Assembly (NCBI GenBank): GCA_947631905.1
Contig: CANRND010000007.1
Span: 16,077-80,076 of the forward strand
Direction: 5' to 3'
Length of the DNA: 64,000 nt
From: an uncultured Clostridia bacterium
GTDB lineage: Bacteria; Bacillota; Clostridia; Christensenellales; Borkfalkiaceae
A program made the translations under genes and the position numbers. Below the pieces are notes generated by a model that was not told where the DNA came from, ran no database searches, and worked only from the letters and a program-made list of their open reading frames with translations. The stretch's first letter is position 1. The number at the start of each line of letters is the position of its first letter. Shown here piece after piece: positions 25,904-32,552 of the stretch.

Positions 25904-26779
25904 ATGGTCAACGGAAAAAGAGAACCTTTCCGGTTCCTTATCGTGTTTTTTGTGTATCTTGCCGCAGTCGCGGTGGGCGTAGCTGTCATGTACGCACTTC
26001 CCCTGCAATTCTGGCTCTCTCTTCTCATTGCGGACGTTGCGGCGACTCTCGTGGTGTTTGCGTTCAGTCTCGTCTTCCGCAACGCGTCCGTCTACGATCC
26101 CTATTGGAGCGTCCAGCCGATCGTCATCGTGATCGGGCTTGCATGCCTGCAAAAATCTTTCCCCGTCACGGTGATCCTGCCCATGATCGCCATCTTCCTC
26201 TGGGGGATCCGCCTTACGGCGAACTGGGCGTATACGTTCAAGGGCCTCGACCCCGCCTATCAGGACTGGCGCTATACCATGCTCCGCGAAAAGACGGGCG
26301 GCAACTATATCGCCGTGAACCTCTTTGGCATCCATCTAGTTCCCACGCTGATCGTATATGCGTGCATGTTGCCCGTGATCTTCGTCTTTGAGAAAACGCC
26401 CGCTTTCAACGCGGGTAGCGCGGTTTTCTTCGCGGTATCCGTTCTGGCGGTCCTTCTCGAACTCGTTGCCGACTGCACGATGCACAAATTCAAGCGCGGC
26501 GGCGGAGAGGGTTTCCTCCGCAAGGGGGTATGGAAGTATTCCCGCCATCCCAACTATTTGGGCGAGATCGCCTTTTGGTGGGGAATCGCCCTCGCCACAG
26601 TGTGCGTGCTTCCCTCTTATTGGTGGACGATCGCGGGAGCTTTCCTCAATACCCTGCTCTTCCTCTTTGTCAGCATTCCGATGGCGGACGGACACCAGGC
26701 GCGGAAAGAAGGCTTTGCGCTCTACAAGAAAAACACGCGCAAACTCTTCCCGATCTACAAAAAGCAATCCGAAAACTAA
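25904..26779 (+). CDS. DUF1295 / steroid 5-alpha-reductase-like membrane protein
   Basis: 291 residues from ATG 25904 (GGGGG upstream), chosen because the promoter's +1 lies downstream of the ORF-track start. About six to seven hydrophobic helices. The C-terminal motifs LRKGVWKYSRHPNYLGEIAFW and GFALYKKNTRKLFP are the hallmark of DUF1295 and of isoprenylcysteine methyltransferase/5-alpha-reductase-like enzymes, which bind a nucleotide or SAM cofactor in the membrane. The substrate is unknown. It is a single-gene unit with its own promoter and terminator. Confidence 0.9.
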   Translation: MVNGKREPFRFLIVFFVYLAAVAVGVAVMYALPLQFWLSLLIADVAATLVVFAFSLVFRNASVYDPYWSVQPIVIVIGLACLQKSFPVTVILPMIAIFLWGIRLTANWAYTFKGLDPAYQDWRYTMLREKTGGNYIAVNLFGIHLVPTLIVYACMLPVIFVFEKTPAFNAGSAVFFAVSVLAVLLELVADCTMHKFKRGGGEGFLRKGVWKYSRHPNYLGEIAFWWGIALATVCVLPSYWWTIAGAFLNTLLFLFVSIPMADGHQARKEGFALYKKNTRKLFPIYKKQSEN

Positions 26780-26788
26780 CTGCTCAGA

Positions 26789-26822
26789 AAAAAGAGCGCT
26801 CCGCTACGGAGCGCTCTTTTTG
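26789..26822 (+). terminator. Intrinsic terminator after the DUF1295 gene
   Basis: Stem AGAGCGCTCCG/CGGAGCGCTCT with a short loop, followed by TTTTTG and preceded by an A-run. Confidence 0.9.
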
Positions 26823-26934
26823 ATACGGGACGGCAATTCTACCCTAAGTAGAGTTCATTTTGGCGCGGTAGAGCCGAATTTCCCGAAATAGACCCGCGGC
26901 GGGCAACAGGAGAGCGGTTTTCGGGAAAAGTAGG

Positions 26935-26963
26935 TTGTAAAATCGCCCGTTTTGCGATATGCT
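26935..26963 (+). promoter_or_regulatory. Probable sigma-A promoter of the second degV gene
   Basis: TTGTAA (26935-26940), 17 nt, TATGCT (26958-26963). +1 is near 26970; the Shine-Dalgarno CGGAGG follows. Confidence 0.6.
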
Positions 26964-26993
26964 GTAATATAGAAATGCACGGAGGTTTTTCCC

Positions 26994-27941
26994 ATGAAAG
27001 CATTCGATATTTATGCGGACTCGGGCGCGAACATCCCGCAGGAGATCTCAAAGAGCCGCGGGATCCGCACCATTTCCTACCGCATGACGGTGAACGGCGA
27101 GGAGCGGCTCTGCTATGAAGAGGGCGTCTCTTTTGAAGAGACCGCCAAAAAATTCTATGACGACATGCGCGCGGGTGCGGAAGTAAAGACCTCACTCATG
27201 AACGCGTACACCTTTTACGAAGCGCTCCTCCCCTCTTTGCAAGCGGGAAGGGACGCGATCTTATTTACGATCTCCTCGGGGATCAGCGCCACGAACAAGC
27301 AGGCGCAGGAAGCGGGCAAAATGCTCGAAGCCGACTTTCCCGGGCGGAAAGTGTATGTGATCGACAGCGAGAACGCCTCGATGGGCGAGGGACTGCTCGT
27401 CCTTAAAACGGCGGACCTAAGGGACCTCGGCGAGAGCGCGGAGGCCTGCGCAAAGTGGGCGCGGGAGAATGCGTTCAAAACGAACAGCTACCTCACCGTG
27501 GGAGACCTCAAATACTTAAAGCGCACGGGGCGCATCTCCGCAACGCTTGCCATCGCGGGGACCCTCCTCAACATCAAGCCCGTTCTGCGGGCGGACGGGA
27601 GTGCGAACACCAAGATCGTATTTTACGGCAAGGAGAGGGGCAGGAAAAAAGCGCTCATGGCGCTCGCGGAAGCGTACAGAGAGCGCGCCACGGAATATGA
27701 AAAACAGACCGTCGCCATCTGCCACGGCGACTGCGCGGAAGACGCGGAGTACCTTGCGGGCCTCATCCGCGAGATCGGCGCGGCGGAGATCATTACCGAA
27801 TATTACGACCTCTGCACGGGTTCGCACGTAGGTCCCGGCACGGTGGCGCTCTTCTTCTTCGGAAAAGACAGGCGGGGCAATCTCCCCGCGGCAGAGGCGG
27901 AAAAGAAGCCTCACGGAAAAGTCGTGACCGATAAAATTTGA
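26994..27941 (+). CDS. DegV family fatty-acid-binding protein, second copy
   Basis: 315 residues with Shine-Dalgarno GGAGG. It begins MKAFDIYADSGANIPQEISK (family box D-yaDS-aNip) and has FTISSGISATNKQA, DSENASMGEGLL, the YLKRTGRIS loop and the late THGDC-like ICHGDCAED. It binds one fatty acyl chain and may supply FakA. It is about 35 residues longer than the copy at 1658 because of a Lys-rich tail. It is alone in its transcription unit. Confidence 0.92.
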   Translation: MKAFDIYADSGANIPQEISKSRGIRTISYRMTVNGEERLCYEEGVSFEETAKKFYDDMRAGAEVKTSLMNAYTFYEALLPSLQAGRDAILFTISSGISATNKQAQEAGKMLEADFPGRKVYVIDSENASMGEGLLVLKTADLRDLGESAEACAKWARENAFKTNSYLTVGDLKYLKRTGRISATLAIAGTLLNIKPVLRADGSANTKIVFYGKERGRKKALMALAEAYRERATEYEKQTVAICHGDCAEDAEYLAGLIREIGAAEIITEYYDLCTGSHVGPGTVALFFFGKDRRGNLPAAEAEKKPHGKVVTDKI

Positions 27942-27955
27942 AAAGCATGAGAAAA

Positions 27956-27991
27956 GCCGCGGGGCGCTTTCGGAAGAAAGCGCCCCGCGGC
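27956..27991. terminator. Convergent terminator between degV and the XRE gene
   Basis: A 16-bp stem, GCCGCGGGGCGCTTTC with its complement around GGAA, followed on the plus strand by ATATTTTAT. Confidence 0.8.
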
Positions 27992-28002
27992 ATATTTTAT
28001 AC

Positions 28003-28491
28003 CTACTTCTTTTTGAAAAACAAAACGAGCGCGGAAATGAGGAGTCCCGCAGCAACCACGCAAAGGGGGATCCCGCCGAACATCGGCGTAAAGATAACGA
28101 CCGAACTCGTCGTGTTGCTTTCGTAGGGCAATACGATGAGTACGATCCCGACCGCAATGAGTGTGGCGGCAAGCATGGCGAGTAACAGGGCAAACACCGT
28201 CCCTCTCCGCGTCTTAACGGGTGTTCTCGGCTTCTCTTGCGGAACGTTTACGCTTTCTTGCGGCGCTTCCGCGGAAATTTCCGCAGGCGCAATGTCCGTC
28301 TCCAAGAGCGCGTCCGCACTCACATGCAATGTTTCGCACAGCTGTTTGAGCTTATAGGCGTCCGGAGTCGCCCTGTCATTCTCCCAGTTGGAGACGGTCT
28401 GCCGCGACACACCGAGCAGTTCCGCAAGCTCCTCCTGCGAAAGCCCCCTCTTCTCCCTCAGCCGCCAGATCTTTTCACCCAACAATTTCAT
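28003..28491 (-). CDS. XRE-family regulator with membrane domain
   Basis: 162 residues. Residues 1-60 are a Cro/CI helix-turn-helix (SQEELAELLGVSRQTVSNWE); a linker rich in Glu, Pro and Ala follows, then two hydrophobic helices (ALLLAMLAATLIAVGIVLIV and the C terminus ending FFKKK). So it is a membrane-tethered DNA-binding protein, a layout common in Clostridia. The ATG is at 28491. The -10 box TATAAT ends 6 nt before it and there is no Shine-Dalgarno, predicting a leaderless mRNA. The target genes are unknown. Confidence 0.9.
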   Translation of the reverse strand: MKLLGEKIWRLREKRGLSQEELAELLGVSRQTVSNWENDRATPDAYKLKQLCETLHVSADALLETDIAPAEISAEAPQESVNVPQEKPRTPVKTRRGTVFALLLAMLAATLIAVGIVLIVLPYESNTTSSVVIFTPMFGGIPLCVVAAGLLISALVLFFKKK

Positions 28492-28497
28492 GCCCAC

Positions 28498-28526
28498 ATT
28501 ATAACACGCCGTCTTACCTTTTGCAA
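28498..28526 (-). promoter_or_regulatory. Sigma-A promoter giving a leaderless XRE mRNA
   Basis: Minus strand TTGCAA (28526-28521), 17 nt, TATAAT (28503-28498), then 6 nt and ATG. +1 falls on the A of the start codon. The -35 overlaps the last codons of the upstream membrane-protein gene. Confidence 0.8.
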
Positions 28527-28762
28527 CGGCTTTTTCTCACTGCGCGGAGAGATAGCGAAGTCACGAGCCAAGCGAGCAGTACCGCCGCAACGCCAAGGGC
28601 ATAAAAAGGAAGAGGCAGTACAAACGCTCCCCATGTTGGGAAACTCGTGAGATAGGGATCCCAGGTAATTTCGGCAATGATCCACGCGACCATGCCGTGG
28701 ATGAGTCCAGCAGCAAACGCGCACAACGCGGCGATCCCGAATCCGAGGTGTAATTTTTTCAT
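28514..28762 (-). CDS. Small two-helix membrane protein
   Basis: 82 residues from ATG 28762, with a strong Shine-Dalgarno (GGAAAGGAG). Two hydrophobic helices (GFGIAALCAFAAGLIHGMVA and FVLPLPFYALGVAAVLLAWL) are joined by a short loop, with a basic C terminus. I recognise no family. It is followed after 22 bp by the XRE regulator, so the two may be functionally linked, e.g. regulator plus accessory membrane protein. Confidence 0.7.
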   Translation of the reverse strand: MKKLHLGFGIAALCAFAAGLIHGMVAWIIAEITWDPYLTSFPTWGAFVLPLPFYALGVAAVLLAWLVTSLSLRAVRKSRCKR

Positions 28763-28856
28763 GGAAATACTCCTTTCCTTTTTTCTCCATTGTCGCAGAC
28801 CGCCGCGAAAAAGACAAGAAAAGAAGTTTGTCAAACACGTAAAAATGTTGGTCAAT

Positions 28857-29426
28857 TCAGCGCAAATACTTTTCGAGCCGCGCCGTGAGAAAGGCGGCGG
28901 CGGCGAGCTTTACGAGATCGGGCAGAATGTATGGCGTAACGCACAACATGAGCGCATAGCCCACCGTGCAGTCGAACATCAACACGAACCACACCGTGCC
29001 GAAGAAATAGCACACGGCAAGGCCGAGTAAGTTGCCGAGATAAAAGAGCGCGGTCCTCGCCCAAAACTTTTTGACGGGCAAGAGTTTGAAAAGGGCGGGC
29101 AAAAGCGCCGCGAACAAAAAGCCGAAGATATAGCCGCCCGTAGGGCCGAACAGCGCGACGACGCCGCTTTTGAACCCCGCGAACACGGGAATTCCGACAA
29201 GGCCCATGAGAATGTAGACGGCGACGGCGGCTGTCCCCCGCTTCCACCCGAGAAGTCCCCCCGCGAGTGCGACGGAAAGCGTCTGCAAGGTGAAAGGAAT
29301 GGGGCCGACGGGCAGGGAGATCCACGCGCAGACGGTGATGACGGCGACCGCAAGCCCGATATAGGCGGTCTCCCTCGCCGCACTGCGGAAGCGTTTGGAA
29401 ACGGTGTTGTTTGCAGAGTTTTTCAT
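28857..29426 (-). CDS. bioY: Biotin transporter BioY (ECF S component)
   Basis: 189 residues from ATG 29426. Six hydrophobic helices; the conserved BioY text is present: VGPIPFTLQTLSVALAGGLL near the N terminus, then VGIPVFAGFKSG and LFGPTGGYIFGFL. BioY binds biotin with high affinity and works with the shared ECF energising module (EcfA1/A2/T), which is not in this window. No biotin synthesis genes or BirA are nearby. The start is inferred to be leaderless (TATGAT ends 6 nt upstream, no Shine-Dalgarno). Confidence 0.95.
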   Translation of the reverse strand: MKNSANNTVSKRFRSAARETAYIGLAVAVITVCAWISLPVGPIPFTLQTLSVALAGGLLGWKRGTAAVAVYILMGLVGIPVFAGFKSGVVALFGPTGGYIFGFLFAALLPALFKLLPVKKFWARTALFYLGNLLGLAVCYFFGTVWFVLMFDCTVGYALMLCVTPYILPDLVKLAAAAFLTARLEKYLR

Positions 29427-29432
29427 GCGGTT

Positions 29433-29461
29433 ATCATAGCACAATTTTATGAAAAAATCAA
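29433..29461 (-). promoter_or_regulatory. Sigma-A promoter giving a leaderless bioY mRNA
   Basis: Minus strand TTGATT (29461-29456), 17 nt, TATGAT (29438-29433), AACCGC, ATG. +1 is on the start codon. No BirA-type operator palindrome is evident. Confidence 0.75.
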
Positions 29462-29505
29462 GCGGAACGGCATTGTTGCCGCCTTTTTTCCCTTCCCTTG
29501 CCCGA

Positions 29506-29537
29506 AAAACACGCCGAAGCAAATGCTTCGGCGTGCC
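29506..29537 (-). terminator. Intrinsic terminator of the SipW-TasA fusion gene
   Basis: Minus-strand stem CACGCCGAAGC/GCTTCGGCGTG with loop ATTT, followed by TTTTT. Confidence 0.9.
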
Positions 29538-29549
29538 GCATTTATCCCG

Positions 29550-30818
29550 CTATGCCGCATTGATCTTCTGCACGGCGTGGATGCAAAGGTCGAACAGGAC
29601 AAATTTACTTTCCACTTTGTTGTTGTTTGTATCGTCGAGGAATTTCAGCGTCACGGTAAAATTTTCCGATTCGCCGACGCCGACCGACCCGACCGCCTCG
29701 CTCTCTTCGCCCAACGTAAGCCCGTCGCTAAGACGCACTTCGCGCTGCTCGCCGTCCTCTGTCGAGACGGTAAGCTGCAACATGGAAGCGAACGTCGGAT
29801 CGCTCACGACCGCATTGCAAAAAGTTTCGAGATAGTAATAAAACGCCACGTTGCCGCCGTTTGCGATCCGCATTTCGGCGGTAAATGTGCTGCCGGGCGC
29901 GGCTACCGTTCCCGCGGTGATGCCGAAAATATTGTCCTGATTTGCCGTAGAAAAGTCCTTGACCTTGTCATCGACGACGCTCGAAAAGTTGCCGTCACTG
30001 CCGAGATTGTAGGTCGTGAGTTTCACCCGTTCGAGCGTCGCTTTCAGTGAGCCAGCCACGAGATGGGTTTGGAAGGACACTGTTTCGTCGTACAGACCGT
30101 AAGATACACCGATCAAAAGCGCAACACAGCACAAAAAAAGTGCAACAATCGGTACAAATATCTTTTTTTTCATAGTTCCCTCTGTGCGGAGGGACTTCGG
30201 CCCGAAAGAAAGACTGCCCTTATCTTTGAGCGTTTCCATGAGCGTTGCCGCCAAAACGGCCATACACAAGACGACAAAACTCTGCGGTTGCCGCAAGATG
30301 CATAGCAGGACCCCGAGGAAATGGCTTTTGGCGACGACTTTGCCGATCACACGGTTAGGACTCTGCGGGTCGGACGTATCGATTTTTTGCGTCCCCACAT
30401 TCGTCCCATTGTCGCCGCTAAGAACAATGGTGTACCCGTCTCCCCGCCGTTCGATGCTCTGGATCCTGTGCGTGACCACCGTGCTTCCGCCGATGACCCG
30501 ATAAGAAAACGTCAGAACGTCGCCCGCTTTGAGGCTTGAATAAAATCTGCCGCGCGCGCGTTCGCTCTGCGGGACAAGTTTTATCAAGATCAAACTCCCA
30601 ACGGGGATCTCCTCTATGGCATAAGGTTCGGAGCCCGCCTGCGGGTCTTTCTCCATCGACGAGGACATCACGATCCGCGCCTGGTAGCCGAACAGCCCGC
30701 GGCCGCCGAGGCAAAATATCATGATAACGCCGCCTGCCGCGATGAGGAGCAGAACGGAGACCAGGATATATTTGATGATACTTCGGGTACGTTTGCGCCC
30801 GTCTTTTGTGTTTGTCAT
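29550..30818 (-). CDS. SipW-type signal peptidase fused to a TasA/camelysin-like secreted domain
   Basis: 422 residues in one uninterrupted frame. Residues 1-200: an archaeal/ER-type (S26B) signal peptidase like SipW, with a TM helix at 15-37, the MSSSMEKDP box (catalytic Ser about 54), the VVTHRIQSI box (catalytic His about 117), LSGDNGTN and a second TM near 172-192. Residues 216-422 start with Met and look like a complete TasA-type pre-protein: MKKKIFVPIVALFLCCVALL (SipW-type signal), then YDETVSFQTHLVAGSLKATL, APGSTFTAEMRIANGGNVAF and a beta-sandwich. SipW normally cleaves TasA, a biofilm fibre protein. A weak Shine-Dalgarno (GAGGG) precedes Met216, so separate internal translation is possible. 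Which form is made is unknown. Confidence 0.75.
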   Translation of the reverse strand: MTNTKDGRKRTRSIIKYILVSVLLLIAAGGVIMIFCLGGRGLFGYQARIVMSSSMEKDPQAGSEPYAIEEIPVGSLILIKLVPQSERARGRFYSSLKAGDVLTFSYRVIGGSTVVTHRIQSIERRGDGYTIVLSGDNGTNVGTQKIDTSDPQSPNRVIGKVVAKSHFLGVLLCILRQPQSFVVLCMAVLAATLMETLKDKGSLSFGPKSLRTEGTMKKKIFVPIVALFLCCVALLIGVSYGLYDETVSFQTHLVAGSLKATLERVKLTTYNLGSDGNFSSVVDDKVKDFSTANQDNIFGITAGTVAAPGSTFTAEMRIANGGNVAFYYYLETFCNAVVSDPTFASMLQLTVSTEDGEQREVRLSDGLTLGEESEAVGSVGVGESENFTVTLKFLDDTNNNKVESKFVLFDLCIHAVQKINAA

Positions 30819-30894
30819 GGGATAGGGAAATCCTTCTTCTCACAAAGAACCCTCCATTATAATTTATGAATTTTTTTCAAAATGTGAGTATTTA

Positions 30895-30943
30895 CCCCCC
30901 TCCCCTACCCCTCCCCCGCGCGGAACGCGCGGGGGAGGGCGGG
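30895..30943. repeat. C-rich palindromic element, second copy
   Basis: In the 374-bp gap 30819-31192. The head CCCCCCTCCCCTACCCCTCC is the same as at 15070, but the palindrome core here is GCGCGGAACGCGC instead of AACAAGTT, closing with GGGGGAGGG. It is probably a dispersed intergenic element. Confidence 0.75.
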
Positions 30944-30969
30944 AATAAGCGCGCACCATTCTTAATTAC

Positions 30970-31055
30970 GTCATTCCGTGCGTAGTCGAGGAATCTCTAC
31001 CTTATTTTTTTAATGCTGAGATTTCTCGATTCCGCTCCGCTCCACTCGAAATGAC
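30970..31055. repeat. 86-bp imperfect inverted repeat (REP/MITE-like)
   Basis: The left arm starts GTCATTCCGTGCGTAGTCGA and the right arm ends CCACTCGAAATGAC, with GGAATCTC/GAGATTTC pairing inward. Elements with this GTCATTTCGAGCG-type end are widespread in gut Firmicutes genomes (recall). The rest of the gap shows nothing else apart from the metK terminator. Confidence 0.65.
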
Positions 31056-31117
31056 AAATAAAAGAATGTGCGGGGCGAAATGACAGAAAAGAGAAAACAC
31101 GCGGCCGGGGCATAAAA

Positions 31118-31152
31118 TAGCGGCGCGGCCTCGAACGAGGCCGCGCCGCTTC
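31118..31152 (-). terminator. Terminator of metK
   Basis: GC-rich stem AGCGGCGCGGCCTCG/CGAGGCCGCGCCGCT; on the minus strand it is followed by ATTTTATG, a short weak U-tract. Confidence 0.7.
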
Positions 31153-31192
31153 CTTTAATATTCACAATTCAATATTCAATCTTTATCCGCTC

Positions 31193-32353
31193 TTACAAAT
31201 ACTTTTTCAAGTCCTCGGTGCGGTCGACAAGCTCCCACGGGTAGGCGTCCCGCCCAAAATGCCCGTAAGAAGAGGTCTGCGCATAGATGGGCGCGCGCAA
31301 GCCGAGCTTTTTGATGATCGCCGCGGGGCGCAGGTCAAATTCCTTTTTCACCACTTCCGCAATCTTGTCGTCGGAGAGCTTCCCCGTGCCGAACGTATCC
31401 ACAAACACCGAGACGGGCCGCGCCACGCCGATCGCATAGGCAACTTGCAGTTCCATTTCGTCCGCAAGCCCCGCCGCCACCATGTTTTTGCAGATGTACC
31501 GCGCCATGTACGCCGCGCTCCTGTCCACTTTGGTGGGGTCCTTGCCCGAAAACGCCCCGCCGCCGTGCGGGCATCTGCCGCCGTAGGTATCGACGACGAT
31601 CTTCCTGCCCGTCAGCCCAGAATCCCCCTCGGGACCGCCGATCTCAAACCGCCCCGTAGGGTTGATGAAGTACTTTGTATTTTCGTCCAAAAGCTCTGCG
31701 GGAATGACCGCCTTTGCCACAAGCTCTATCATGTCGCGCTCGATCTGCTCGTGCGTAACGTGGGTGTTGTGCTGGGCGGAAATGACGACCGCGTCCACGC
31801 GCACGGGCGTTTTGCCCTCGTATTCGACGGTGACCTGCGTCTTGCCGTCGGGGCGGAGATAGCCGACGATCTTTTCCTTGCGGAGTTGCGCCAAACGGAA
31901 CGCGAGTTTGTGCGCGAGGACGATGGGAAGCGGCATCAGCTCTTCCGTTTCGCGGCAGGCGTAACCGAACATCATGCCCTGGTCGCCCGCGCCGATGAGG
32001 TCGCTCTCGTCGCCGCCCGCCTTGTTTTCGAGCGAGCGATCCACGCCGAGCGCGATGTCGGGCGACTGCGCATGCACGAGCGCGATAACGTTGCACTTAT
32101 CGTAGGCAAAGTCCCCCGCGTAATATCCGATCTTTTGAATGACCCTGCGCGCGACCGCCTCGTAATCGACATGCGCACGGGAAGTGACTTCCCCTGTGAT
32201 AAAGAGGGTATTGTAGGCGGCGCAGCACTCCACCGCCGCGCGGGTGGAGGGGTCCTGCTTTAAGAGTTCGTCTAAAATGCTGTCCGAAATGCAATCACAC
32301 ACTTTGTCGGGATGCCCTTCCGTCACGCTCTCACTCGTAAAAAATCTTCTCAT
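31193..32353 (-). CDS. metK: S-adenosylmethionine synthetase
   Basis: 386 residues from ATG 32353 (Shine-Dalgarno GAGGAAA), beginning [20 protein letters not shown]. It makes SAM from methionine and ATP. Signatures: [12 protein letters not shown] (adenine binding) and [16 protein letters not shown] (P-loop-like). Length is normal. It is a single-gene unit with a near-consensus promoter; no S-box riboswitch is seen in the roughly 20-nt leader. Confidence 0.98.
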   Translation of the reverse strand: MRRFFTSESVTEGHPDKVCDCISDSILDELLKQDPSTRAAVECCAAYNTLFITGEVTSRAHVDYEAVARRVIQKIGYYAGDFAYDKCNVIALVHAQSPDIALGVDRSLENKAGGDESDLIGAGDQGMMFGYACRETEELMPLPIVLAHKLAFRLAQLRKEKIVGYLRPDGKTQVTVEYEGKTPVRVDAVVISAQHNTHVTHEQIERDMIELVAKAVIPAELLDENTKYFINPTGRFEIGGPEGDSGLTGRKIVVDTYGGRCPHGGGAFSGKDPTKVDRSAAYMARYICKNMVAAGLADEMELQVAYAIGVARPVSVFVDTFGTGKLSDDKIAEVVKKEFDLRPAAIIKKLGLRAPIYAQTSSYGHFGRDAYPWELVDRTEDLKKYL

Positions 32354-32380
32354 CGTGTTTCCTCGCTGTTGTACCTTATT

Positions 32381-32409
32381 ATTATAGAAAGCGCGCGCGG
32401 AAAAGTCAA
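32381..32409 (-). promoter_or_regulatory. Sigma-A promoter of metK
   Basis: Minus strand TTGACT (32409-32404), 17 nt, TATAAT (32386-32381). +1 is near 32374. Confidence 0.9.
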
Positions 32410-32486
32410 CCGAAAACACGATCTTTTTGCGCCGCAAAGCGCGGGGATATAAGCGCCCTCCCCCCCCCTTTTACTCTATATGGAAA

Positions 32487-32516
32487 GGAGCCGACGGCAA
32501 TTTGCCGTCGGCTCCC
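32487..32516. terminator. Terminator after the giant repeat-protein gene
   Basis: Stem GGAGCCGACGGCA with its complement around ATT. A T5 tract follows on the plus strand and a weaker TTTCC on the minus strand, where the gene ends. Confidence 0.7.
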
Positions 32517-32552
32517 CTTTTTCGGTTTGTTGCTTAGGCAAGAAACCCGATT

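Noticed and set aside
32377-32409. S-box (SAM) riboswitch in front of metK
   Set aside because: The promoter lies about 20 nt from the start codon, leaving no room for one.
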